From: Bacillota bacterium
GTDB taxonomy: Bacteria; Bacillota; Clostridia; Lachnospirales; Lachnospiraceae
Assembly: GCA_023441965.1 (NCBI GenBank)
Contig: JAEZNB010000118.1
Span: forward strand, 1 to 24,172
Direction of reading: 5' to 3'
Length of the DNA stretch: 24,172 nt
The notes under the pieces: model-generated
What the model was told of the DNA's origin: nothing
The model's input: only the letters and a program-made list of their open reading frames with translations
Database searches by the model: none
Made by a program: the position numbers and the translations under genes
In this document: piece by piece, positions 14,984-22,763 of the stretch
Numbering within the stretch: position 1 is the first letter of the stretch
How the letters are laid out: each line of letters begins with the position of its first letter

Positions 14984-15148
14984 CATGTCAACCATCATCT
15001 AAAGGAGATAATCATTTAATAGTATTAACTTTCATATTATTTTGAAATTTGATTAAATTAGAGAAAATATTGTAAGTGAAAAAATTATCATAAAGTCCTA
15101 TTGACAAAGACACAAATGTACAACTTGCACAAACAACCGGACTTAGCT

Positions 15149-15185
15149 TCCATAAAATGGGTATTTCTTTTTGCGATTTTATGGA
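15149..15185. repeat. 10-bp perfect inverted repeat beside the DnaA boxes
   Basis: TCCATAAAAT (15149-15158) and ATTTTATGGA (15176-15185) are exact inverted copies with a 17-base loop. No T-run follows, so it is not a plain terminator. The first DnaA box starts 12 bases downstream. Confidence 0.6.
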
Positions 15186-15196
15186 TTATCAGAAAT

Positions 15197-15267
15197 TTAT
15201 CCACAGGTAGAAATCCTTAGTTTTGAATAAAAAGAAGTTATACACGAGTTTATCCACATTATCCACA
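15197..15267 (+). other. Cluster of DnaA boxes
   Basis: Three perfect TTATCCACA boxes stand at 15197-15205, 15250-15258 and 15259-15267, the last two directly abutting. TTATACACG (15238-15246) matches TTATnCACA at all but the last base. All four have the same orientation, within 71 bases. They lie in a gene-free AT-rich region of over 600 bases. Clustered same-strand DnaA boxes mark replication origins or DnaA-binding clusters that tune initiation. No dnaA, dnaN, rpmH or parB gene is nearby, so a DnaA-titrating or regulatory cluster fits better than the main origin. Confidence 0.7.
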
Positions 15268-15551
15268 ATAATAAACTACTCTTGTCGCATACGTAAAGTA
15301 GTGTCAATAACGAAAATGCGTTTTGTAACTTATGATAAATCGACAAAACCCGGCTAAATCATGCGAAATGGGACTTGACTTTTTAATTGTCCGATAATAG
15401 TAAGAGAGGAAAATAAATTAGCAAAAATCAATCGAAATTAGTAGAACAAATAATAAATATACACGATAGATTAAAAAATATGTAAAATTATAATGAAAAT
15501 AAGTAAATTACTGGAGTTTTACATATAAATTCCAGTATTGGGCAAATTGGC
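15268..15551. other. AT-rich gene-free flank with small inverted repeats
   Basis: The stretch holds ACTACT/AGTAGT (15275-15280 and 15297-15302), GTTTTGT/ACAAAAC (15320-15326 and 15343-15349) and TACTGGA/TCCAGTA (15509-15515 and 15531-15537). Its base composition is strongly A+T from about 15400 to 15540, with a stray TATAAT at 15489-15494 lacking a -35. No open frame with a ribosome binding site is present. Low helical stability here would suit DNA unwinding, which is inference. Confidence 0.5.
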
Positions 15552-15580
15552 TTGTCACTTTTTCAGGCATATGTTATAAT
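15552..15580 (+). promoter_or_regulatory. Sigma-A promoter of hpf
   Basis: TTGTCA (15552-15557) and perfect TATAAT (15575-15580) are 17 bases apart, with a TGT extension directly before the -10. Transcription should start near 15587. Confidence 0.85.
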
Positions 15581-15631
15581 GAAATCAGCATAATTGTTAT
15601 GCTACTAGAAAGTAAAAAGGAGTTGGGCGTT

Positions 15632-16159
15632 ATGCGTTATATTATCAGTGGAAAGAATATTGATGTAACAGAAGGGTTAAAGACAGCGGTTTATGAAAAA
15701 ATCGGAAAACTGGAACGATACTTCACTCCTGATACAGAGATTCATGTAACTCTTAGTGTAGAGAAAGAAAGGCAAAAGATTGAAGTTACGATACCCGTTA
15801 AGGGCAATATCATCCGGGCAGAGCAGGTAAGTAATGACATGTATGTATCCATTGACCTGGTAGAAGAGATTATCGAACGTCAATTGAGGAAATATAAGAA
15901 TAAACTGATCGACCATAAACAAGCCGCCTCCAATTTTAATCAAGCTTTTATTGAGGATGATTATTTTGAGGATGATGCAATCAAGATCGTTAAAACGAAG
16001 CGTTTTGCGATAAAGCCTATGGATGCAGAGGAAGCCTGTGTACAGATGGAGCTGCTGGGCCATAGCTTTTATGTATTCCGGAATGCCCAGACCGATGAAG
16101 TGAATGTTGTTTATAAACGCAAAGGGAACACCTACGGATTAATCGAACCGGAGTATTAA
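15632..16159 (+). CDS. hpf: Long-form ribosome hibernation promoting factor
   Basis: HPF binds the 30S subunit in slow growth and, in its long form, joins two 70S ribosomes into inactive 100S particles. The 175-residue protein has the N-terminal YfiA-like domain (MRYIISGKNIDVTEGLK, then HVTLSVEKERQKIEVTIP and DMYVSIDLVEEIIERQLRK). A linker follows, then the C-terminal dimerisation domain VKTKRFAIKPMDAEEACVQM to GLIEPEY. ATG 15632 has AAGGAG (15617-15622) nine bases upstream; an in-frame upstream start at 15599 is less suitable. A strong promoter and terminator make it a single transcript, just before secA as in Bacillus subtilis. Confidence 0.96.
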   Translation: MRYIISGKNIDVTEGLKTAVYEKIGKLERYFTPDTEIHVTLSVEKERQKIEVTIPVKGNIIRAEQVSNDMYVSIDLVEEIIERQLRKYKNKLIDHKQAASNFNQAFIEDDYFEDDAIKIVKTKRFAIKPMDAEEACVQMELLGHSFYVFRNAQTDEVNVVYKRKGNTYGLIEPEY

Positions 16160-16190
16160 GAACCACCTTGGACATAGGATTGAATAAGGT

Positions 16191-16229
16191 TAGCAGGCCT
16201 GTAAGTAATTTTACGGGCCTGCTATTTTT
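16191..16229 (+). terminator. Terminator of hpf
   Basis: TAGCAGGCCTGTAA (16191-16204) pairs with TTACGGGCCTGCTA (16211-16224), with one G-U pair and a six-base loop. TTTTT follows. Confidence 0.93.
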
Positions 16230-16359
16230 ACCGGCTCTGTTTTGTCATACACTAAGCGGAGCATCTCATCAATGGATTATTCCTCTACAGGACTGATCGA
16301 TAGGGTGGAGGCAGAACTGTGCTTATAGCCATAGCATAATCCGGTTAAAATAATTTCTG

Positions 16360-16388
16360 TTGAATAACCTAATCGTAAATGTTACAAT
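16360..16388 (+). promoter_or_regulatory. Sigma-A promoter of secA-prfB
   Basis: TTGAAT (16360-16365) and TACAAT (16383-16388) are 17 bases apart with a TGT extension. The predicted leader to secA is about 58 nt. The preceding 130 bases after the hpf terminator show nothing else. Confidence 0.75.
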
Positions 16389-16452
16389 AATAGGTGAACG
16401 ATTGCTCGGGAACGAAAATCTTCAGAGAATGGATGTATAGGAGTGAATAAGA

Positions 16453-19026
16453 ATGGGATTGCTAGACAAGATATTCGGTACACACAGCGAAAGGGAAGTG
16501 AAGCGCCTGCTCCCTCTCGTCGACAGAATAGAAGCTCTGGAACCGGAATATGAGAAGTTATCAGATGAAGATTTAAGAGCGAAGACAACTGAATTTAAGA
16601 ATAGACTGAAAAATGGTGAAACCTTAGATGATATATTGGTTGAAGCATATGCTGTGGTAAGAGAAGCTGCAAAAAGAACAATCGGAATGAGACATTACAG
16701 GGTTCAGCTGATCGGCGGTATCATACTTCATCAGGGACGTATTACTGAGATGCGTACCGGTGAAGGAAAAACGCTGGTGGCAACCCTGCCTTCTTATCTG
16801 AATGCCCTGGAGGGCAAAGGAGTTCATGTAGTCACGGTAAATGATTACCTGGCAAAGCGTGACGCGGAGTGGATGGGCCAGATCCATGAATTCTTGGGAC
16901 TGAAGGTTGGCTGTGTACTGAACAGCCTTGAAAAGGAAGAGCGTAGGGCAGCCTATGGCTGTGATATTACCTACGCCACCAATAACGAGCTTGGCTTCGA
17001 TTACTTAAGAGACAACATGGTAATCTATAAGGAACAGCTGGTTCAGCGTGAGCTGCACTATGCCATTATCGATGAGGTTGACTCTATCCTGATTGATGAA
17101 GCGAGAACACCGCTGATTATCTCCGGACAGAGTGGCAAATCCACAGAGCTGTACAGAGTATGTGATATTCTTGCCAGACAGCTGAAGAAGGGTAAGGAAA
17201 GTGGCGAGCTTACCAAGATGGCAGCTTTGATGAAGGAAGAGATCACTGAGGAAGGCGATTTCATCGTAAATGAGAAGGAGAAGAATGTCCATCTGACCGC
17301 AGAAGGTGTGAAGAGGGTGGAGAGATTCTTCAATATTGAAAATCTGGCTGATCCCGAGAACCTTGAGATCCAGCATAATATCATTCTCGCATTGCGGGCC
17401 CATAACCTGATGTTCCGGGATAAGGACTATGTGGTGAAGGAAGATGAGGTTCTGATCGTCGATGAATTTACCGGCCGTATCATGCCGGGAAGACGTTACA
17501 GCGACGGTCTGCATCAGGCGATCGAGGCGAAGGAGAATGTCAAGGTTAAGAGAGAAAGTAAGACTCTGGCTACGATTACCTTCCAGAACTTCTTCAATAA
17601 ATATAAAAAGAAGAGTGGTATGACCGGTACAGCGCTGACTGAGGAGCAGGAATTCAGAGAGATCTATGGTATGGATGTCATTGAGGTTCCCACCAATATG
17701 CCGGTAGCCCGTATCGACCATCAGGATGCAGTATATAAGACCAGGAAAGAGAAGCTGGCTGCTATTGTAAGGGAAGTCATCGAATCCCATAAAAAAGGTC
17801 AGCCGGTCCTAGTCGGTACGATAACGATCGAGGCTTCGGAGGAGCTCAGCAGTATCCTGAAGAAGCAGAATATCCCGCATAAGGTCCTGAATGCGAAATT
17901 CCATGAGATGGAAGCGGAAATTGTTGCAGAAGCCGGACAGTATGGTGCGGTTACGATCGCAACCAACATGGCAGGCCGTGGTACGGATATTAAGCTGGGT
18001 GAAGGCGTGAAGGAGGCCGGTGGTCTTAAGATCATCGGTACAGAACGTCATGAAGCCAGACGTATTGATAATCAGCTGCGAGGCCGTGCCGGTAGACAGG
18101 GTGACCCCGGTGAATCCCGTTTCTTTATTTCCTTGGAAGATGACCTGATGAGACTTTTTGGTTCCGAACGGCTGATGGGAGTCTTCAATGCTCTGGGAAT
18201 GCCGGATGGGGAGCAGATTGAGCATAAGATGCTTTCCAATGCCATAGAGAAGGCACAGAAGAGGATAGAGAGCAACAACTACGGAATCAGAAAGAATCTG
18301 CTGGAGTATGACCAGGTCAATAATGAGCAGAGAGAGATTATCTATGCTGAAAGAAGAAGGGTCCTTGATGGCGAAAGCATGAGGGATACCATCTACCGCA
18401 TGATTACCGATACAGTGGAGGACAGTGTCAATACCTGTATCAGTGACGACCAGCTTCCCGAGGAATGGGATCTGGAGGAGCTGAATAATCTGCTGCTGCC
18501 GATCATCCCCCTGAATAAGATTGAGATTTCCAAGGATCCTACGAAGGAGATCAGGAAGGCAGACCTCATACAGCAGCTAAAGGAAGAGGCTGTGAAGCTT
18601 TACGAGGATAAGGAAGCGGAATTCCCTGAAGCAGAACAGCTTAGAGAGATTGAACGGGTTATCCTGCTGAAGGTAATTGACCGTAAGTGGATGGATCATA
18701 TTGACGATATGGATCAGCTGCGTCAGGGTATCGGCCTGCAGGCATACGGACAGCGCCAGCCCATCGTGGAATATAAGTTCCAGGGCTTTGAGATGTTTGA
18801 TTCCATGATTGCCGCCATTCGTGAGGATACCGTGAAGGCTCTGATGCATGTCAGAATTGAGCAGAAGGTGGAAAGAGAGCAGGTTGCGAAGGTAACCGGA
18901 ACCAACAGGGATGACAGTGTGGCCAATGCTCCGATCAGAAGAGCCAGCAAGAAGATTATGCCGAATGATCCCTGTCCCTGTGGCAGCGGTAAGAAATATA
19001 AGTTCTGCTGCGGCAGGAATGCATAA
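16453..19026 (+). CDS. secA: Preprotein translocase ATPase SecA
   Basis: SecA pushes unfolded preproteins through the SecYEG channel using ATP. The 857-residue protein is full length. The start MGLLDKIFGTHSEREVKRL is typical. Walker A MRTGEGKT lies near residue 100 and Walker B DEVDSILIDEARTPL near 207. The motor motif MAGRGTDIKLG and RIDNQLRGRAGRQGDPGES follow. The helical scaffold has DQLRQGIGLQAYGQ. The C-terminal zinc motif CPCGSGKKYKFCCG (about residues 841-854) binds metal and usually SecB or ribosomes; Firmicutes generally lack SecB. GGAG (16440-16443) precedes ATG 16453. prfB follows after 67 bases, probably in one transcript. Confidence 0.99.
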   Translation: MGLLDKIFGTHSEREVKRLLPLVDRIEALEPEYEKLSDEDLRAKTTEFKNRLKNGETLDDILVEAYAVVREAAKRTIGMRHYRVQLIGGIILHQGRITEMRTGEGKTLVATLPSYLNALEGKGVHVVTVNDYLAKRDAEWMGQIHEFLGLKVGCVLNSLEKEERRAAYGCDITYATNNELGFDYLRDNMVIYKEQLVQRELHYAIIDEVDSILIDEARTPLIISGQSGKSTELYRVCDILARQLKKGKESGELTKMAALMKEEITEEGDFIVNEKEKNVHLTAEGVKRVERFFNIENLADPENLEIQHNIILALRAHNLMFRDKDYVVKEDEVLIVDEFTGRIMPGRRYSDGLHQAIEAKENVKVKRESKTLATITFQNFFNKYKKKSGMTGTALTEEQEFREIYGMDVIEVPTNMPVARIDHQDAVYKTRKEKLAAIVREVIESHKKGQPVLVGTITIEASEELSSILKKQNIPHKVLNAKFHEMEAEIVAEAGQYGAVTIATNMAGRGTDIKLGEGVKEAGGLKIIGTERHEARRIDNQLRGRAGRQGDPGESRFFISLEDDLMRLFGSERLMGVFNALGMPDGEQIEHKMLSNAIEKAQKRIESNNYGIRKNLLEYDQVNNEQREIIYAERRRVLDGESMRDTIYRMITDTVEDSVNTCISDDQLPEEWDLEELNNLLLPIIPLNKIEISKDPTKEIRKADLIQQLKEEAVKLYEDKEAEFPEAEQLREIERVILLKVIDRKWMDHIDDMDQLRQGIGLQAYGQRQPIVEYKFQGFEMFDSMIAAIREDTVKALMHVRIEQKVEREQVAKVTGTNRDDSVANAPIRRASKKIMPNDPCPCGSGKKYKFCCGRNA

Positions 19027-19093
19027 GCTGTAATCAGCTTCAGATAGGATAGCTTAGGAAGTATAGAAATAACCGTTAGAAAGAGGTGATTTG

Positions 19094-20207
19094 GTGGTTG
19101 AATTAGATCAGTTTAAATATACGCTCGGAACCTACGAAAAACCGCTGATGGAAGTGGGGGATTCACTTTGACCTCGCTAAAAAAGAGCAGAGGATCAGTG
19201 AAATAAACCAGACGATGGAGCAGCCCGGCTTCTGGGATGATACGGACAAGGCTCAAAATCTTATGAGAGAGCTGAAGAATCTGAAGGATACGATGGAAGA
19301 ATATGCCCAGCTGAAGACCGGTTACGAAGATGTTCAGACCTTGATACAGATGGGTTATGAAGAGAATGATCCCTCCCTCATCCCTGAGATAGAGGAGGCT
19401 CTGGAGCTGTTCGTTGACAGACTGGAGGAGCTGCGCCTGAAGACCTTACTTTCAGGAGAATATGATAAGGACAATGCGATCCTTACCCTTCATGCCGGAG
19501 CCGGTGGTACAGAAAGCTGTGATTGGGCAAGCATGCTATGCCGGATGTATCAGCGTTGGGCTGATAAAAAGGGCTTTGCCGTGGACATGCTGGACTTTCT
19601 GGAGGGGGAAGAAGCAGGTCTGAAATCTGTTACCCTGGAAGTCAAGGGTGTGAATGCCTACGGATATCTGAAATCAGAAAGAGGGGTTCACCGTCTCGTC
19701 CGGATTTCACCCTTCAATGCCGCAGGAAAGCGGCAGACCTCTTTTGTATCCTGTGATGTTATGCCCGACATTGAAGAGAATATTGACATTGAGATTGACG
19801 ACAAGGATCTTCGGATTGATACCTATCATTCCAGCGGAGCCGGCGGACAGAATGTCAATAAGACCTCCTCAGCGGTCCGCATCACCCATCTGCCGACCAA
19901 TATCGTAGTGCAATGTCAGAATGAGAGGTCTCAGCTTCAGAATAAGGATAAGGCCATGCAGATGCTGAAGGCCAAGCTTTATCTGATCAGACAGCAGGAA
20001 AATCAGGAGAAGATCACAGGTATTCGTGGTGAGGTGAAGGAAATCGGCTGGGGTAACCAGATCAGATCCTATGTACTGCAACCCTATACGCTGGTGAAGG
20101 ATCACAGAACCAATGAGGAAGTAGGTAACGCTGCCAGTGTACTGGACGGGAATATTGATCCCTTTATTAATGCATACCTGAAATGGAGTGCACAGGGTAG
20201 CCAGTAA
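19094..20207 (+). CDS. prfB: Peptide chain release factor 2, made by programmed +1 frameshift
   Basis: RF2 reads UAA and UGA stop codons and triggers peptide release. The gene is in two frames: 19094-19168 (25 codons from GTG, after GAGG at 19083-19086), then an in-frame TGA at 19169-19171 that the ribosome skips by +1 to continue at 19170. The product is about 370 residues, normal for RF2. The N-terminus reads VELDQFKYTLGTYEKPLME and after the shift DLAKKEQRISEINQTMEQPG. The RF2-specific stop-reading tripeptide SPF is in VRISPFNAAGKRQTSF, and the catalytic GGQ in HSSGAGGQNVNKT. Low RF2 favours the shift, so the gene controls itself. A caller that ignores the shift would start near 19215 and lose about 40 residues. 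Confidence 0.95.
19156..19172 (+). promoter_or_regulatory. prfB +1 frameshift signal
   Basis: The slippery CTT TGA C (19166-19172) is preceded by GGGGG (19156-19160), which can pair with the anti-Shine-Dalgarno. Five bases separate GGGGG from CTT, against three in the Escherichia coli signal AGGGGG-TAT-CTTTGA. Confidence 0.9.
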
Positions 20208-20284
20208 CCGGAGTGAATGAGCGATTGAGCTGATTCACGGAAATTACAAAGCATTTGTGCCGCAGTATGAGCGGAGAAATGGAG

Positions 20285-20746
20285 ATGAATATGATCACGA
20301 AGCAAGCAATATTTCAAATTGGTGAAGATTTGTATGGACTGAATATCATGGAAGTCAGCACGGTCGAGAAGTATATGGCGACGGAGAAGGCAGCCAATGC
20401 ATCTGAAAATGTGAAGGGTATCATTCATCTGCGTGGAGAGGTCATTCCGGTGTACAGCTTACGAAGTAAGTTTGGTCTTGAGGATAAGGAACCGGATCAG
20501 GATACCCGATTGATCATTACAAAGTCCAATGATATGACAATTGCTTATGAGGTTGATAAAATGCTGGGGATCAGTAATCTGGAGGAGGAACAGCTATATG
20601 AGGTCCCTCCGATTGTAATGAGCAGGAATACCACCTATCTGAAGCAGATCACGAATCAGGAAGGGAAGCTGATTCTGCTGCTGGATCATGACGGTATATT
20701 AAGTCAGGAAGAGCAGGATAGTCTGAAGAAAATGGGTAAGAAATAA
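20285..20746 (+). CDS. cheW: CheW-like chemotaxis coupling protein
   Basis: CheW links chemoreceptors to the kinase CheA. The protein of about 153 residues is a single CheW domain. It has KQAIFQIGEDLYGLNIMEV at the start, the conserved core VKGIIHLRGEVIPVYSLR, and LLLDHDGILSQEEQ at the end. Several in-frame ATGs crowd the start: 20279, 20285 and 20291. ATG 20285 has GGAG (20273-20276) eight bases upstream; ATG 20291 has GGAG (20281-20284) six bases upstream and is nearly as good. The gene lies 77 bases after prfB with no promoter seen between, so it may be read from the secA promoter. No cheA or receptor gene is adjacent; a role as an extra, dedicated adaptor is possible. Confidence 0.88.
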   Translation: MNMITKQAIFQIGEDLYGLNIMEVSTVEKYMATEKAANASENVKGIIHLRGEVIPVYSLRSKFGLEDKEPDQDTRLIITKSNDMTIAYEVDKMLGISNLEEEQLYEVPPIVMSRNTTYLKQITNQEGKLILLLDHDGILSQEEQDSLKKMGKK

Positions 20747-20791
20747 AGGATTACTTCGTCCTGAATAGAATAAATGGTTGCCAATAGGCGA

Positions 20792-20826
20792 CAAGGGCTG
20801 CCTTTCGGGGCAGCCCTTTGTTTTGT
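20792..20826 (+). terminator. Terminator of cheW
   Basis: AAGGGCTGCC (20793-20802) pairs with GGCAGCCCTT (20809-20818) around a six-base loop, followed by TGTTTTGT. It closes the secA-prfB-cheW unit. Confidence 0.92.
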
Positions 20827-20891
20827 CGGAGGCAGGAGAGGGAGATGGGAGCAGGCATAAGAACCAGGCATAAGAACAGGCGAAATGGGTA

Positions 20892-20920
20892 TTGCATTAT
20901 CCATGAATATGTGGTAAGAT
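20892..20920 (+). promoter_or_regulatory. Promoter of the ACT-hom-apgM operon
   Basis: TTGCAT (20892-20897) and TAAGAT (20915-20920) are 17 bases apart with a TGG extension. The leader to ATG 21011 is about 85 nt. I see no T-box or terminator-antiterminator pair in it. Confidence 0.65.
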
Positions 20921-21010
20921 TTCTTTCTATCAAAGACAGTTGTATTCGATATACATACAATGGGAAAGATGAGAAATGGTAGCAAGTAAATCCTTCGGAG
21001 GTGTGAAAAC

Positions 21011-21451
21011 ATGAGCGGAGAGCAATATTATCTTGTAAAGAAGAAGGCGGTACCGGAGGTGCTGCTTAAGGTTGTAGAAGCGAAGCGGCTGCTGGATTCA
21101 GAAAGAGTCATGACGGTACAGGAAGCAACCGATGCGGTGGAAATCAGCAGAAGCTCATTTTATAAGTATAAGGATGATATCTTCCCATTCTATGAGAATA
21201 CCAGGGGAAAGACCATCACCTTCATGCTTCAGATGGATGACAGACCCGGTTTATTATCCAAGGTCTTGAATCAGGTAGCAAAGTGTGAGGCCAATATTCT
21301 GACGATCCATCAGAGTATACCGGTGAATGGGATCGCGCTATTGACCTTAAGCATTGAAATCCTGCCTCAAACAGACAGCACCTCTGATCTGATTGAAGCA
21401 ATCGAAGTGATGGAAGGGATTCATTACGTGAAGATATTAGCCAGAGAATGA
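21011..21451 (+). CDS. ACT domain-containing protein, PheB family
   Basis: The 146-residue protein combines a short helical region and an ACT domain, the fold that binds amino acids to regulate metabolism. Residues 28-60 (SERVMTVQEATDAVEIS, then RSSFYKYKDDIFPF) resemble a helix-turn-helix. The ACT domain runs from TITFMLQMDDRPGLLSKVL to the end. This is the PheB (UPF0735) family of Firmicutes, whose exact function is unproven. GGAGGTG (20997-21003) lies seven bases before ATG 21011. It precedes homoserine dehydrogenase by 63 bases, which suggests a sensor of threonine, homoserine or a related amino acid; that is inference. Confidence 0.88.
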   Translation: MSGEQYYLVKKKAVPEVLLKVVEAKRLLDSERVMTVQEATDAVEISRSSFYKYKDDIFPFYENTRGKTITFMLQMDDRPGLLSKVLNQVAKCEANILTIHQSIPVNGIALLTLSIEILPQTDSTSDLIEAIEVMEGIHYVKILARE

Positions 21452-21514
21452 TGTGGGAGCTTCTGGCCGACATCATACGGACAGGAAGAAAAGGGCGTGG
21501 AATGGAGGATAAAA

Positions 21515-22732
21515 ATGATTAATATAGCAGTCTTAGGCTATGGTACGATAGGCTCCGGAGTGGTGGAGGTCCTGAATACCAACGGAGAAAGTATCGGAAA
21601 GCGGGCCGGCGATAAGATTAACATAAAATACGTGCTGGACTTAAGGGAATTCCCGGGAGATCCGATCATGAAGATACTGGTGCATGACGTCAATATCATT
21701 CTGGAGGACCCGGAGGTGAAGATTGTCGTTGAAGTTATGGGAGGTGTTGAGCCTGCCTATACTTTTGTAAAGACGGCACTGTTAAAGGGCAAGAGTGTGG
21801 TTACCTCCAATAAGGAGCTTGTTGCCAAGCACGGAGCCGAATTATTGGATCTGGCTAAGGAGAGGAGCTTGAATTTCCTTTTTGAGGCCAGTGTCGGTGG
21901 CGGTATTCCGATTATCAGACCCCTGAACCAGTCCCTGACTGCGGATGAAATCGTGGAGATTACCGGTATTCTGAATGGCACGACGAATTATATCCTGACG
22001 AAAATGAGCGAGGATAATCTGGATTTTGATATAGCCCTGAAAAATGCACAGAGCATGGGATATGCGGAACGGAATCCCGCAGCGGATATCGAAGGCCATG
22101 ATGCTTGCAGAAAGATTGCGATTTTATCCTCCCTGGCCTTTGGCATGCAGGTGGATTTTGAAGATATCTATACAGAGGGAATCAGCAATATTACAGTTGC
22201 TGATATTCATTATGCCGAGGCACTGGGTGCAAAGATCAAATTATTTGCCTCCAGCATCCGGGAGAAAGATGAAAGAGTTTATGCCATGGTTGCACCGGTC
22301 ATGATCAAAGCGAACCATCCCCTTTACAATGTGAATGATGTGTTCAACGGTATCTTTGTCCGGGGAAATGTAATCGGCGATGTGATGTTCTATGGAAGAG
22401 GCGCAGGCAAGCTGCCGACGGCCAGTGCTGTCGTGGCAGACGTAGTAGATGCCGCCAAGCACCTGGGGACCAATATCTGGACCATCTGGAGCAGCAAAAA
22501 GCTGGAGCTTACGGATATCAATATGGTGGAACACCGTTTCTTCCTCCGGGTCAAGGATCAGGGAGAGGATACCAGGAAAAAGATCCATGAGCTCTTCGGC
22601 GCAGTCGAAGAGGTTAAGTCCGAGGTAACCGGAGAATATGCATTTATTACGTCCTTCATGACCGAGCAGAGACTGAAGGAGCTGAAGAGCTCTCTCGATG
22701 ATGTTCTGAATGTGATCAGAGTACGGTTTTAA
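21515..22732 (+). CDS. hom: Homoserine dehydrogenase
   Basis: This enzyme reduces aspartate semialdehyde to homoserine, the branch point to threonine and methionine. The 405-residue protein starts INIAVLGYGTIGSGVVEVL, the NAD(P)-binding loop. The catalytic region has VVTSNKELVAKHG, GGGIPIIRPL, ILNGTTNYILTKM and the signature ADIEGHDACRKIAIL with the substrate-binding acidic residues. A C-terminal ACT-like domain begins near VEHRFFLRVKDQGEDT and ends ITSFMTEQRLKEL, so feedback by threonine is likely. In-frame codons upstream (GTG 21497, ATG 21500) exist, but ATG 21515 has GGAGG (21504-21508) six bases before it. The downstream gene starts 31 bases after its stop. Confidence 0.96.
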   Translation: MINIAVLGYGTIGSGVVEVLNTNGESIGKRAGDKINIKYVLDLREFPGDPIMKILVHDVNIILEDPEVKIVVEVMGGVEPAYTFVKTALLKGKSVVTSNKELVAKHGAELLDLAKERSLNFLFEASVGGGIPIIRPLNQSLTADEIVEITGILNGTTNYILTKMSEDNLDFDIALKNAQSMGYAERNPAADIEGHDACRKIAILSSLAFGMQVDFEDIYTEGISNITVADIHYAEALGAKIKLFASSIREKDERVYAMVAPVMIKANHPLYNVNDVFNGIFVRGNVIGDVMFYGRGAGKLPTASAVVADVVDAAKHLGTNIWTIWSSKKLELTDINMVEHRFFLRVKDQGEDTRKKIHELFGAVEEVKSEVTGEYAFITSFMTEQRLKELKSSLDDVLNVIRVRF

Positions 22733-22763
22733 CAGGGAAAACATACGAAAGGAAACTTGTTCC

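Noticed and set aside
15101..15129. Promoter from the perfect -35 TTGACA at 15101
   Set aside because: At 16-18 bases downstream the sequence is around CTTGCA, with no usable -10.
17005..17790. 261-codon minus-strand open frame inside secA
   Set aside because: It lies wholly within secA, has no ribosome binding site and its product has no recognisable domain; it is a shadow of secA codon use.
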